Below, in pieces: positions 8,146 through 16,954 of a DNA stretch of 64,000 nucleotides. A model generated the notes under the pieces. That model ran no database searches, was not told where the DNA came from, and saw nothing but the letters and a program-made list of their open reading frames with translations. The position numbers and the translations under genes are program-made. Source of the DNA: Winogradskyella echinorum (lineage in GTDB: Bacteria > Bacteroidota > Bacteroidia > Flavobacteriales > Flavobacteriaceae); NCBI RefSeq assembly GCF_014297365.1, contig NZ_JACOQD010000001.1, forward strand, positions 434,001 through 498,000, in the 5' to 3' direction. How positions within the stretch are numbered: position 1 is the stretch's first letter; every line of letters begins with the position of its first letter.

Positions 8146-9495
8146 CTATGAGAAAAATGCTTCAACTTCTGAAATTGAACGTGGTAAACAACATACTACA
8201 ACTCGATCACCAGCTTCAATTTTAAAGCTTCCTAGAGGAATCATACCTTTTTCTCCTCTAATTACACCACCAAAAATAGCTGATCTCGGAAAATTTAAAT
8301 CCTTAATCAATTTATTTGTGATTTTAGAGTTAGATTTTACTACAAACTCCAAAAGTTCGGCATTCATATTTGTAAGCTTAGTCATTGCTACTACTTCTCC
8401 TTTTCTTATGTATCTAAAAATATTATTTGCGGCAAGTAGCTTTTTATTAATAAGAGTATCAATACCAATAGATTGCGACAATTGGTAGTAATCCATATTT
8501 TCTACTAAAGCGATAGTTTTCTTTACACCTTTAGATTTCGCTAAAAGGCAAGACATAATATTAGTTTCAGAATTCCCTGTAACAGAAATAAAAGCATCCA
8601 TGTCAGAGATATTTTCTTCATCTAAAATCTCAACGTTTCGTCCATCTCCACAAATTACCAAAGCATTTGGTAAACGATCGGCAAGATCTTCTGCAACAGG
8701 CCTTTTACTTTCAACTAATTTTACATTAAACTTACTTTGGCATAAATCTCTAGCAGTTTTATACCCAATTTTACTACCACCAAGAATCATTACATTTTTT
8801 ATTTGACTCTTAACTTTACCTGATAATTCAAATAATTCTACATCACCTCCTTTAGAAGTCATAAAAACTACTTTATCACCTTCTTTAAACTGAGTATCTC
8901 CTCTTGGTATAATGGTATATTGGGTTGCGTAACGCTGTATTGCAATTGGGATAAAATGTAATTCTGGATAGATATCAGCCGCTTCCTTCACCGTTTTACC
9001 GACAAAAGTTGCTGTTCTAGACAAACGCAAACCTAACATGGTTAATGCGCCATCTTCAAACTCATAAGTATCATTAAATCCATATTGGTTTAACAATAAT
9101 TCTATTTCTGAAGCCGCTAAAGATTCTGGTGAAATTAACTCGTCAATTCCAAATTTTGAGAATCCTACGGCTTCTTTATTGTCTATAAATTCTGTATTAG
9201 AAATACGCGCAATAGTACGTTTTGCACCTAACTGCTTGGCTATTACACCAGCCGTAATATTTGTAGTTTCTGAAGATGTTACAGCAATAAAAAGTGCTGC
9301 TGTATCTATACGTGCTTCTTTTAATATAGTTATAGACGTTGCGTCACCTTTTATGGTTTTAATGTCTAGATGTTCGCCAGCATAGGCTAAACTATCTTTC
9401 TTTGTGTCTATAAGTGTTATCTCTTGCGACTCGTAGGATAATAATTTGGCTAAATGAAACCCTACCTCTCCTGCACCTGCGATAATTATTTTCAT
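8146..9495 (-). CDS. trkA: Trk potassium uptake regulatory subunit with two RCK domains
   Basis: A 449-residue cytoplasmic NAD-binding protein that assembles as a ring under TrkH and gates it. It contains two tandem RCK units: an N-terminal Rossmann motif KIIIAGAGEVGFHLAKLL with the acidic residue of TLIDTKKD, and a second Rossmann motif VMILGGSKIGYKTARDL from about residue 235, followed by KLVESKRP. Each is followed by a TrkA-C (RCK-C) ligand-binding domain, one ending VVFMTSKGG and the other VVVCCLPRSISEVEAFF. Length agrees with the double-domain TrkA of Proteobacteria and Bacteroidota. It is the first gene of the trkA-trkH operon. Confidence 0.95.
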   Translation of the reverse strand: MKIIIAGAGEVGFHLAKLLSYESQEITLIDTKKDSLAYAGEHLDIKTIKGDATSITILKEARIDTAALFIAVTSSETTNITAGVIAKQLGAKRTIARISNTEFIDNKEAVGFSKFGIDELISPESLAASEIELLLNQYGFNDTYEFEDGALTMLGLRLSRTATFVGKTVKEAADIYPELHFIPIAIQRYATQYTIIPRGDTQFKEGDKVVFMTSKGGDVELFELSGKVKSQIKNVMILGGSKIGYKTARDLCQSKFNVKLVESKRPVAEDLADRLPNALVICGDGRNVEILDEENISDMDAFISVTGNSETNIMSCLLAKSKGVKKTIALVENMDYYQLSQSIGIDTLINKKLLAANNIFRYIRKGEVVAMTKLTNMNAELLEFVVKSNSKITNKLIKDLNFPRSAIFGGVIRGEKGMIPLGSFKIEAGDRVVVCCLPRSISEVEAFFS

Positions 9496-9518
9496 TATTA
9501 TTTATTGAAATAAACATG

Positions 9519-9526
9519 CAAATATA
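9519..9526 (-). promoter_or_regulatory. -7 box of the trkA-trkH promoter
   Basis: The minus strand reads TATATTTG followed by C, a full TAnnTTTG match, about 24 bases before the trkA ATG. No clear -33 TTTG is seen at the expected spacing. Confidence 0.55.
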
Positions 9527-9663
9527 GTAAGAAGTATTCTAAGTTATAGCTTGGTAAGCCCTTAAACTATTTAAAGTTGTTGGCAAAACTGAAATTTACA
9601 AGCAAACAAGTTCAAATCTCAACTTTATATACTTTTCAACTTTAAGGACTTGTTACTTATCCA

Positions 9664-9671
9664 TATATTTG
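9664..9671 (+). promoter_or_regulatory. -7 box of the ubiE-porT promoter
   Basis: TATATTTG followed by C is a full match to the Bacteroidota -7 consensus, 13 bases before the ubiE ATG. This would give a very short 5' untranslated region. Confidence 0.55.
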
Positions 9672-9684
9672 CTAAAAATTTTTA

Positions 9685-10416
9685 ATGGCTAAAAAAGTAA
9701 ATCCATATAAGGACAGTGATCAATCGAAAAAAGATCAGGTTACTAAAATGTTCGATACCATTTCTAAAGAATATGATGGCCTAAATCGGGTTATTTCTTT
9801 TGGTATAGATGTTAAATGGAGAAATAAGGTGGTAAAACTTGTTGGAGAAAAAAATCCCGCGAACATCTTAGATATCGCCACAGGGACAGGCGACTTAGCT
9901 ATTAGTCTTACTTCTACAAGCGCTAAAGAAATCATTGGATTAGATATAAGCGATGGTATGCTAGAAGTTGGAAGACAAAAAATTAATAATAAAAATTTAG
10001 ATGGTATAATCTCAATGGTGATTGGTGATTCTGAAGATTTACCTTTTGAGGATAATACTTTTGATGCTATTACAGTTGCCTTTGGAGTACGAAATTTTGA
10101 AAATTTAGAAAAAGGCCTTTCTGAAATCTTAAGAGTACTAAAGCCAAATGGTATTTTTGTAATATTAGAAACCTCTGTACCAACAAATCCAATATATAAA
10201 TTTGGTTATAAAACCTATTCAAAATTTATTCTACCAACTATAGGCAAACTCTTCTCTAAAGATAGAGTTGCATACAAATACTTGAGTGAATCTGCTTCTG
10301 TTTTTCCTTATGGTGAAGCTTTAAACAATATTTTAAGAAAAATTGGGTTTATTAATGTCGTAGATAAGCCGCAAACTATGGGAGTGGCAACAATTTATAC
10401 TGCATCTAAAGCATAA
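9685..10416 (+). CDS. ubiE: Demethylmenaquinone methyltransferase
   Basis: A 243-residue SAM-dependent C-methyltransferase (MenG/UbiE) that performs the last step of menaquinone synthesis. UbiE motifs are complete: [24 protein letters not shown] at the N terminus, SAM motif [15 protein letters not shown] from about residue 61, [25 protein letters not shown], and [15 protein letters not shown]. Bacteroidota use menaquinone, so the substrate should be demethylmenaquinone. The porT start codon lies only one base after the stop codon, so the two genes are translated from one message; this ubiE-porT pairing is common in Flavobacteriaceae. Confidence 0.95.
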   Translation: MAKKVNPYKDSDQSKKDQVTKMFDTISKEYDGLNRVISFGIDVKWRNKVVKLVGEKNPANILDIATGTGDLAISLTSTSAKEIIGLDISDGMLEVGRQKINNKNLDGIISMVIGDSEDLPFEDNTFDAITVAFGVRNFENLEKGLSEILRVLKPNGIFVILETSVPTNPIYKFGYKTYSKFILPTIGKLFSKDRVAYKYLSESASVFPYGEALNNILRKIGFINVVDKPQTMGVATIYTASKA

Positions 10417-10417
10417 T

Positions 10418-11134
10418 ATGAAACGATTACTATTCATTTTAGCATTTTCATTAGCATTTCAAAATGCTACTGCTCAACTATTTACTAAAGAAAAGGTAGC
10501 AAATAATCCAGACCCTAAAGACGAACAGTTTTTGTCTTGGGGCTATTTTATTGGTTTTAACCAATATGATTTTAAGTTTAATTATGAAGAGGATTTAAAA
10601 GATATTCTTGTTGATAATACCTTTGGATTTCATTTAGGGTTGGTCGGAGATATGCGAATTAATAATTTTCTTAATCTAAGATTTGAACCTGGTGTATTTT
10701 TTACAACAAGAAATTTACAATATGACGAAAGCTACTTTAATGGCATGGAGTTTAACGATTCTGATTTACTGAGAGAAGTTAAATCTACATATGTGCACTT
10801 ACCATTATTATTAAAAGCATCTACAAAAAGAATTAATAATTTTAAGCCTTTTATTGTTGGTGGAGTTTCGGTTGCTTTAAACCTTTCTAGTAATGAAAAC
10901 AACCCAGATGATAATAGTGCTGGGCAGTTTAGAATGAGAAAAAACACCTATTTCTACGAACTCGGTTTTGGTATAGATTTTTACTTACTACATTTTAAAT
11001 TCACACCTTCAATCCGTGGCGTTTTTGCTATTAACGACGAAATCGTTAGAGATTCTGATCCAAATAGTCCATGGACTGGTAATATTGCCAAAATGCAAAC
11101 TCGTGGAGTTTTTATTAACTTTACTTTTCAGTAA
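10418..11134 (+). CDS. porT: Type IX secretion system outer membrane protein PorT
   Basis: A 238-residue exported beta-barrel protein. Residues 1-19 are a signal peptide ending in ATAQ. The mature part has alternating amphipathic strands with aromatic girdles (SWGYFIGFNQYDFKFNY, LRFEPGVFFTTRNLQY, LHFKFTPSIRGVFAIND) and ends in VFINFTFQ, with a near-terminal aromatic as expected for an outer membrane barrel. PorT (SprT in Flavobacterium) is needed for T9SS secretion; its position directly after ubiE is the conserved location. It would be required to export the three T9SS cargo proteins in this window. The last 14 bases overlap the tail of the convergent RNA methyltransferase gene. Confidence 0.85.
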   Translation: MKRLLFILAFSLAFQNATAQLFTKEKVANNPDPKDEQFLSWGYFIGFNQYDFKFNYEEDLKDILVDNTFGFHLGLVGDMRINNFLNLRFEPGVFFTTRNLQYDESYFNGMEFNDSDLLREVKSTYVHLPLLLKASTKRINNFKPFIVGGVSVALNLSSNENNPDDNSAGQFRMRKNTYFYELGFGIDFYLLHFKFTPSIRGVFAINDEIVRDSDPNSPWTGNIAKMQTRGVFINFTFQ

Positions 11135-11858
11135 TAGTTCTTCTACTAAATTCGCTTAAAATTATTGCAGTGGCATTGGCAACATTAAGACTTTCTGTAG
11201 TTTTATTGTCTCCAAATTGAGGTATTGTTATTTGTCGACTAACTTTAGATTTTATACTATCTGAAATACCGTTAGCTTCGTTACCCAATATAATAATTCC
11301 TTCTTTTGGCAGCTGAGCTTTATAAATATTTTCACCGTCCATAAACGTGCCAAAGACATCCATTTTATTAGACTCTAAATAACTTTCTAAATCTAAATAC
11401 GTCACATTAATACGTGCTAGAGAACCCATTGTAGCTTGTACAACTTTTGAGTTATAACAATCTACAGTATTAGAACTACAAACTAAGTCTTTAACACCAT
11501 ACCAATCGCAAAGACGTATTATTGTCCCTAAATTTCCAGGGTCGCTAATAGCATCTAATGCCACAATTAAACCTTCATTTTTTGGTAGAGCTGGTGCAGG
11601 AATTTTAAAAATTGCTAATGCTGTATTAGGACTTTTAAGAGCTGAAATTTTTTTAAGTTCTGCCTCAGATATTTCAATAATTTGGTCAACGGAAGCTTCA
11701 AAAATTAAATTGGTGGTAAACAATTTGTCTAGTTTAAAATCTGAATTTAAAAATTCATTTATACCTTTTATACCTTCAACTATAAATAAACCTAATTGTT
11801 GTCTATTCTTTTTTAGGCCTAAACTTTTAATTAACTTTATTTGGTTCTTTGATAACAT
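11121..11858 (-). CDS. TrmH/SpoU-family RNA 2'-O-methyltransferase
   Basis: A 245-residue SPOUT-class enzyme that transfers a methyl group from SAM to a ribose 2'-OH in rRNA or tRNA. An N-terminal substrate-binding region (NQIKLIKSLGLKKNRQQLGLFIVEG) resembles the SpoU_sub_bind domain of RlmB-like enzymes. The trefoil-knot motifs follow: VALDAISDPGNLGTIIRLCDW (motif 1, with the catalytic arginine), LGNEANGIS (motif 2) and TTESLNVANATAIILSEF (motif 3). The exact RNA target cannot be assigned. It sits tail-to-tail with porT, overlapping it by 14 bases, and is divergent from tamL. That gene order (porT, RNA methyltransferase, tamL) appears to be a conserved neighbourhood in flavobacteria. Confidence 0.88.
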   Translation of the reverse strand: MLSKNQIKLIKSLGLKKNRQQLGLFIVEGIKGINEFLNSDFKLDKLFTTNLIFEASVDQIIEISEAELKKISALKSPNTALAIFKIPAPALPKNEGLIVALDAISDPGNLGTIIRLCDWYGVKDLVCSSNTVDCYNSKVVQATMGSLARINVTYLDLESYLESNKMDVFGTFMDGENIYKAQLPKEGIIILGNEANGISDSIKSKVSRQITIPQFGDNKTTESLNVANATAIILSEFSRRTITEK

Positions 11859-11954
11859 TAAAATGTCTTTACATTTGTTTAAGAATTACAAAGTAAGCCT
11901 TTTTACCTTTATTATCAGTCAATTTTATTTGAGTGTATTCATATATAGACATAA

Positions 11955-14597
11955 ATGGTATTATTTTTGTTTTATAAAACATTATCAAAAAAAACGAGAG
12001 AACTTTTGAGTTTGCCATATCGCATTTCATTATTAAACAAAAACTACAAATCACTTTGCTACATTTTTAGTGTAGCATTGTTTGTGTTATCTCTTAGTTC
12101 TTGTAATGTCGTAAAACGCGTCAAAGAAGGTGAACATCTTATTACAAAAAACACCATTGTTGAAGATGATAAAGTAAATAACAATGAACGTATTAACAAT
12201 ATTATAATACAAAAGACCAATTCTGGGATGCGTGGCTTTTTATCATTTCCTTTAAGACTTCACATATATAATTGGGCAGAACCAAATATAGACTCCATTA
12301 TCAAAGCCGATGTATTAAGTGATTCGTTAAAGGTAAAACGTAGAATTGCTTTATTGTCTAAAAAACAATTTGATTTAGCCGTAGAGTCTAGACGAAAAAG
12401 GAATAGTTGGCTTAAACGTACAGGTGAAGCTCCAACTATTTTTAATGAAGAAAAAACAGTTAAAACAGTTAATAACTTAAGAAAATACTATTACAGTAAA
12501 GGTTGGTTTGATAATGAAGTGGAGTTTGAAGTAGAAAAGGATAGTAATAAACGTGCTCAGGTAACTTATAAAGTTACTAAAAACAAGGCTTACACACTAG
12601 ATTCTATAACACCTATAATTGCTAGTGCAGCTATAGACTCACTTTACGACACCTTTAGTAAAGCGTCTTTGCTTAAAAAAGGAGAACAATACGATGAGCA
12701 AAATTATGAGAATGAACGCGATCGTATAACCACCTATTTACGAAATGCTGGTTTCTATTATTTTGGTCAAGAATACATTCGGTTTGTAACCGACACCATA
12801 GATACAAACAAAAAGGTGAACACAGAATTAATTATTGCTAATCGTACCGTAAGAGGTGAAGATTCAACGACTACAGAGCCTTTTAAAACCTATAAAATTA
12901 AAGATGTCAATATTTATACAGATGAAAGCTTTGATAATCAATTTAAAATCATCTCAGATACTACCATTTACAAAAACTACAACCTCTACAGTAAAGACAA
13001 ATTAAAGTTTAGACCCAAGGCACTAACTGATGCTGTTTTTATTAACAAAGGTGACACATACAGTGATTTAGCTCGTAGTAGAACATCGCGTTACCTTAAT
13101 GATTTGCAAATGTTTAGATTTCCGAGTATTGATTATATAGAAAACAAAGAAGACACTACATTAACGGCAAATATTTATTTAGAACCTGAGAAAAAATATG
13201 TTTTAAGTTTTGATCCAGAAATCAATCAAAGTAATATACAAACCATAGGTTTTTCATTCAGTACAGGTCTAAAAATTAGAAATGTTTTTAGAGGAGCTGA
13301 AACTTTAGAAATAACCGGTATTGCAGCAATTGGAGCATCAAAAAACAGAACAGATGACGCAACAGCCTTTTTTGACATTAATGAATTTGGAGGCAATGTT
13401 CGGTTAACAATACCTCGTTTATTTACGCCTTTTAACACAGATAAAATTATTCCAAAATACATGTCACCTAGTACAGCGATAAATTTAGCTGCTACAAGTC
13501 AGCAAAATATTGGACTAGATAAGCAGACTTTATCTGGTATTGTTAGTTACAATTGGTTTCCATCTCGAACAGTTACCAATAAGTTAGATCTTTTTAATAT
13601 TCAATTTGTAAAAAACCTAAACACCAGTAACTATTTTGGTGTTTACACCAACTCTTTTAGTAGATTAAATTCTATCGCAAGAGACATTAATTATATTGCT
13701 GATGATGAAAGTTTAAGAGACGACAATCTCACAAATAGATTTTTACCGGCAGACACATTTATTGATGAAGTTTTAGCAGGTAATACTAGTTTAACCTCAA
13801 GCGATGATGATTTTGCAACTGTAAATAATATCGAAGAACGTAAAGAGCGATTAACCGAAAACAACCTTATATTCTCAACCAGTTTTGATTATAAGAAGGA
13901 TAAGCGTCAAAATATATTTGACAATAATTTTTCAATTTTTAAGTGGCGTGTAGAATTAGCAGGTAATCTATTATCTAATCTCTCTAAAGTGATTGGGTCA
14001 GATAAAAATAGTGATGGCAACTATGAAGTTTTTGGTGTAGCATTTTCACAATACTTTAAAACCGAAATGGACTATATTAAGTATTTTGATTTAGGGAGGA
14101 GAAACGTATTTGCATTTAGAGCGTATACTGGTATCGCCATTCCTTATGGTAACTCTAACAGTATTCCTTTTGCTAAAAGTTTCTTTGCAGGTGGACCCAA
14201 TGACAATAGAGCGTGGACAGCTTATAACTTAGGACCAGGAAGCTCTAATACCATTAATGAGTTTAATGAAGCTAACTTTAAAATTCATTTGAGTGCAGAA
14301 CAACGTTTTAGTCTATTTGGTGATTTTAGAGGTGCTCTTTTTGTAGATGCTGGTAATATTTGGAATGTATTAGACAATGTCGAAGATGAAGCTGCTACGT
14401 TTACAGGTTTTAATTCTCTAAAAAATATTGCCGTAGGTTCTGGTTTTGGAATAAGATACGATTTCGATTTTTTTGTGTTACGTTTTGATACTGGCTTTAA
14501 AACCTACGACCCATCACAAAGCGAAGGCAATCGTTGGTTTAAAAATTATAACTTCAGAAATGCAGTTTATAATATTGGTATTAATTATCCTTTTTAA
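11955..14597 (+). CDS. tamL: BamA/TamA-family outer membrane lipoprotein TamL
   Basis: A protein of up to 880 residues in the Omp85 superfamily. A hydrophobic segment ending in a lipobox (SLSSC, Cys50 counting from the first ATG) marks it as a lipoprotein, as described for the Bacteroidota-specific TamL form of TamA. POTRA-like repeats follow (for example VNNLRKYYYSKGWFDNEVEF and ITTYLRNAGFYYFGQEYIRF), and from about residue 420 a 16-strand barrel with the SFFAGGPNDNRAW loop (equivalent to the conserved surface-antigen motif) and a terminal phenylalanine (GINYPF). Its likely role is insertion of outer membrane proteins or envelope lipid homeostasis with TamB. The start is uncertain: a -7 box lies just inside the ORF, so TTG at 12006 or 12012 may be used. 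Confidence 0.85.
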   Translation: MVLFLFYKTLSKKTRELLSLPYRISLLNKNYKSLCYIFSVALFVLSLSSCNVVKRVKEGEHLITKNTIVEDDKVNNNERINNIIIQKTNSGMRGFLSFPLRLHIYNWAEPNIDSIIKADVLSDSLKVKRRIALLSKKQFDLAVESRRKRNSWLKRTGEAPTIFNEEKTVKTVNNLRKYYYSKGWFDNEVEFEVEKDSNKRAQVTYKVTKNKAYTLDSITPIIASAAIDSLYDTFSKASLLKKGEQYDEQNYENERDRITTYLRNAGFYYFGQEYIRFVTDTIDTNKKVNTELIIANRTVRGEDSTTTEPFKTYKIKDVNIYTDESFDNQFKIISDTTIYKNYNLYSKDKLKFRPKALTDAVFINKGDTYSDLARSRTSRYLNDLQMFRFPSIDYIENKEDTTLTANIYLEPEKKYVLSFDPEINQSNIQTIGFSFSTGLKIRNVFRGAETLEITGIAAIGASKNRTDDATAFFDINEFGGNVRLTIPRLFTPFNTDKIIPKYMSPSTAINLAATSQQNIGLDKQTLSGIVSYNWFPSRTVTNKLDLFNIQFVKNLNTSNYFGVYTNSFSRLNSIARDINYIADDESLRDDNLTNRFLPADTFIDEVLAGNTSLTSSDDDFATVNNIEERKERLTENNLIFSTSFDYKKDKRQNIFDNNFSIFKWRVELAGNLLSNLSKVIGSDKNSDGNYEVFGVAFSQYFKTEMDYIKYFDLGRRNVFAFRAYTGIAIPYGNSNSIPFAKSFFAGGPNDNRAWTAYNLGPGSSNTINEFNEANFKIHLSAEQRFSLFGDFRGALFVDAGNIWNVLDNVEDEAATFTGFNSLKNIAVGSGFGIRYDFDFFVLRFDTGFKTYDPSQSEGNRWFKNYNFRNAVYNIGINYPF
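11962..11969 (+). promoter_or_regulatory. Possible -7 box of tamL
   Basis: TATTTTTG matches the Bacteroidota -7 consensus but lies 7 bases inside the longest tamL reading frame. If used, tamL would start at a TTG codon (12006 or 12012), leaving a normal-length lipoprotein signal peptide. Confidence 0.35.
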
Positions 14598-14687
14598 TTA
14601 ATATTTCCTCTCTTATAACTATATCGTTTTCGGTATTTTAAATGATATTTATCTTCTAAACCAACCCTCTTTATCTTCAAAATTATG

Positions 14688-14695
14688 TATTTTTG
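14688..14695 (+). promoter_or_regulatory. -7 box of the fbaA promoter
   Basis: TATTTTTG is a full TAnnTTTG match 25 bases before the fbaA start codon. Confidence 0.5.
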
Positions 14696-14720
14696 ATAAC
14701 TAATTTTCAACCATAAAACT

Positions 14721-15788
14721 ATGAGTCATAATATTAAACCTGGTGTTGCTACAGGTAGAGAAGTTCAAGATATTTTTAAATTAGCTAAAGAGAAAGGCTT
14801 TGCCTTACCAGCTGTAAATGTTATTGGTTCTAACACTATAAATGGTGTTTTAGAAACCGCTAAAGCATTAAACGCACCTGTTATTATTCAATTTTCAAAT
14901 GGTGGAGCACAATTTAATGCTGGCAAAGGATTAGGTAACGAAAATCAAATAGGAGCTATTAATGGTGCTATTGCTGGAGCAAAACATGTACACCAAATGG
15001 CTGAAGCTTATGGAGTGCCAGTAATTTTACATACAGATCATTGTGCTAAAAAATTATTGCCTTGGATTGATGGTTTATTAGATGCTAGTGAACAGCATTT
15101 TAAAGAAACTGGAAAGCCTCTATATAGTTCTCACATGATTGATTTATCTGAAGAACCAATCGAAGAAAACATAGAAATTTGTAAGACTTACCTAGAGCGT
15201 ATGAGCAAAATGGGTATGACTTTAGAAATTGAGCTTGGTATTACAGGTGGTGAAGAAGATGGTGTAGATAACAGTGATGTTGATGCTTCTAAATTATATA
15301 CACAACCAGAAGAAGTAGCTTATGCTTATGAAGAATTAAGCAAAGTAAGCGATCAATTTACAATTGCTGCAGCTTTTGGAAATGTTCATGGTGTTTATAG
15401 ACCTGGTAATGTAAAATTAACACCAAAAATCTTAAAGAATTCTCAAGACTATATTTCTAAAAAATATGGTGTTGGCCACAATCATATCGATTTTGTATTC
15501 CATGGTGGATCTGGTTCTACGGTAGAAGAAATTAGAGAAGGTATTAGCTATGGTGTTATTAAAATGAATATTGATACAGATATGCAATATGCCTTTTTGA
15601 GTGGAGTTAGAGATTATGTACAGGAAAAAAAGGATTATTTACAAACTCAAATAGGAAATCCAGATGGAGAAGATGTGCCTAACAAAAAGTATTATGATCC
15701 TCGTGTTTGGTTACGTAAAGGAGAAGATGCCTTTGTTGAGAGACTTAAGAAAGCATTTGAAGATTTAAATAATGTAGATACGCTATAG
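14721..15788 (+). CDS. fbaA: Class II fructose-bisphosphate aldolase
   Basis: A 355-residue zinc-dependent aldolase that interconverts fructose 1,6-bisphosphate with glyceraldehyde 3-phosphate and dihydroxyacetone phosphate in glycolysis and gluconeogenesis. Class IIa features are clear: ALPAVNVIGSNTINGVLE at the N terminus, VILHTDHCAKKLLPWIDG with the catalytic aspartate and zinc histidine, LEIELGITGGEEDGVDN, AAAFGNVHGVY and DFVFHGGSGST with further zinc ligands, and VIKMNIDTDMQYAF binding phosphate. Length matches E. coli FbaA. Single-gene unit with its own promoter and a strong terminator. Confidence 0.96.
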   Translation: MSHNIKPGVATGREVQDIFKLAKEKGFALPAVNVIGSNTINGVLETAKALNAPVIIQFSNGGAQFNAGKGLGNENQIGAINGAIAGAKHVHQMAEAYGVPVILHTDHCAKKLLPWIDGLLDASEQHFKETGKPLYSSHMIDLSEEPIEENIEICKTYLERMSKMGMTLEIELGITGGEEDGVDNSDVDASKLYTQPEEVAYAYEELSKVSDQFTIAAAFGNVHGVYRPGNVKLTPKILKNSQDYISKKYGVGHNHIDFVFHGGSGSTVEEIREGISYGVIKMNIDTDMQYAFLSGVRDYVQEKKDYLQTQIGNPDGEDVPNKKYYDPRVWLRKGEDAFVERLKKAFEDLNNVDTL

Positions 15789-15819
15789 TATCGCATCCTT
15801 ATATAAAAAGTATAAAATC

Positions 15820-15856
15820 AACCCATTAGAACATTTTTTGTTCTAATGGGTTTTAT
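15820..15856 (+). terminator. Terminator after fbaA
   Basis: A 13-base inverted repeat (AACCCATTAGAAC with GTTCTAATGGGTT) around a T-rich loop, followed by TTTTATTTTT. It is nearly symmetrical. Confidence 0.88.
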
Positions 15857-15929
15857 TTTTAACGATACCTCTTAGGCTTTAAATGTAGATTTTTGAGTTT
15901 AAGATAGAATGTAGTAATTTTATATGTTA

Positions 15930-15937
15930 TACATTTG
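15930..15937 (+). promoter_or_regulatory. -7 box of the accD promoter
   Basis: TACATTTG followed by C is a full match to the Bacteroidota -7 element. It lies 74 bases before the accD start, giving a leader of about 65 bases. Confidence 0.5.
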
Positions 15938-16011
15938 CACTACAACTAACTAAAATATCGATTAAAAAGTTTACTAACTTTAATCGCGAATCCAAAAAAA
16001 TATAATTTTAT

Positions 16012-16872
16012 ATGACAGCTTGGTTCAAAAGAAAAGATAAAGGTATTCAGACCTCAACTGAAGAAAAGAAAGATACTCCCAAAGGACTTTGGTATAAATC
16101 TCCTACAGGAAAAATTATAGACACTAAAGAACTTGAACAAAATTTTTATGTAAGTCCTGAAGATGGTTACCACGTAAGAATTGGAAGTAATGAGTATTTT
16201 CAAATTTTATTTGATGATAATAAATTTAAGGAATTAGATGCAAACCTAACTTCTAAAGATCCACTAAAATTTGTAGACACAAAAAAATATCCTGAGCGCC
16301 TAAAGGCAGCACAGGCAAAAACAAACCTTAAAGATGCAGTGCGCACTGCCGTTGGTAAATCTAATGGTAAAGATTTAGTTGTTGCATGTATGGATTTTAG
16401 TTTTATTGGTGGTTCTATGGGAAGTGTTGTTGGTGAGAAAATTGCTAGAGCCGCAGAATATGCTCTAAAAAAGAAAACACCATTTATGATTATTAGTAAA
16501 TCTGGTGGTGCTCGTATGATGGAAGCAGCATTATCTTTAATGCAATTGGCAAAAACTTCTGTAAAATTAGCTCAATTAGCAGATGCTGGTATTCCTTATA
16601 TTTCTTTATGTACAGATCCCACAACAGGAGGAACTACAGCATCATTTGCTATGTTAGGAGATATTAATATATCAGAACCAGGAGCATTAATAGGTTTTGC
16701 CGGTCCAAGAATTGTAAGAGATACTACTGGTAAGGAATTACCTGAAGGGTTTCAGACGTCTGAGTTTTTACTAGAACATGGGTTTTTAGATTTTATAACC
16801 CATCGTAAAGATTTAAAGAAAAAAGTGAATTTATATATTGATTTAATTACAAATCAACCATTAAGAGCATAA
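16012..16872 (+). CDS. accD: Acetyl-CoA carboxylase carboxyltransferase subunit beta, without the zinc-ribbon cysteines
   Basis: A 286-residue crotonase-fold carboxyltransferase subunit that, with AccA, moves the carboxyl group from biotin to acetyl-CoA to make malonyl-CoA for fatty acid synthesis. The catalytic core is canonical: [59 protein letters not shown] and [11 protein letters not shown]. The N terminus aligns with the usual zinc ribbon ([20 protein letters not shown] and [15 protein letters not shown]), but the positions that hold the four cysteines in E. coli AccD are occupied by Ser, Thr, Pro or other residues; no CxxC remains. This loss seems to be general in Flavobacteriaceae as far as I recall. 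Single gene with promoter and terminator. Confidence 0.95.
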   Translation: MTAWFKRKDKGIQTSTEEKKDTPKGLWYKSPTGKIIDTKELEQNFYVSPEDGYHVRIGSNEYFQILFDDNKFKELDANLTSKDPLKFVDTKKYPERLKAAQAKTNLKDAVRTAVGKSNGKDLVVACMDFSFIGGSMGSVVGEKIARAAEYALKKKTPFMIISKSGGARMMEAALSLMQLAKTSVKLAQLADAGIPYISLCTDPTTGGTTASFAMLGDINISEPGALIGFAGPRIVRDTTGKELPEGFQTSEFLLEHGFLDFITHRKDLKKKVNLYIDLITNQPLRA

Positions 16873-16874
16873 AA

Positions 16875-16930
16875 AAAAGCAAGACAACTTCGGTTACGCT
16901 CGCAAAGTAGCCGAAGTGCTCGCTTTTCTC
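16875..16930. terminator. Long imperfect hairpin between accD and a convergent lipoprotein gene
   Basis: ACTTCGGTTAC pairs with GTAGCCGAAGT (one G-U wobble) around GCTCGCAAA. An outer AAAAGC/GCTTTT step is separated from it by short internal loops. It is placed between two convergent genes and so probably terminates both. It is more GC-rich than other terminators here. Confidence 0.65.
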
Positions 16931-16954
16931 CAATCAACCATAAACTAACAATTA

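Noticed and set aside
11710..12054. Open frames around the divergent start of tamL and the RNA methyltransferase
   Set aside because: They overlap real genes and have low-complexity, KN/F-rich sequence; no family likeness.
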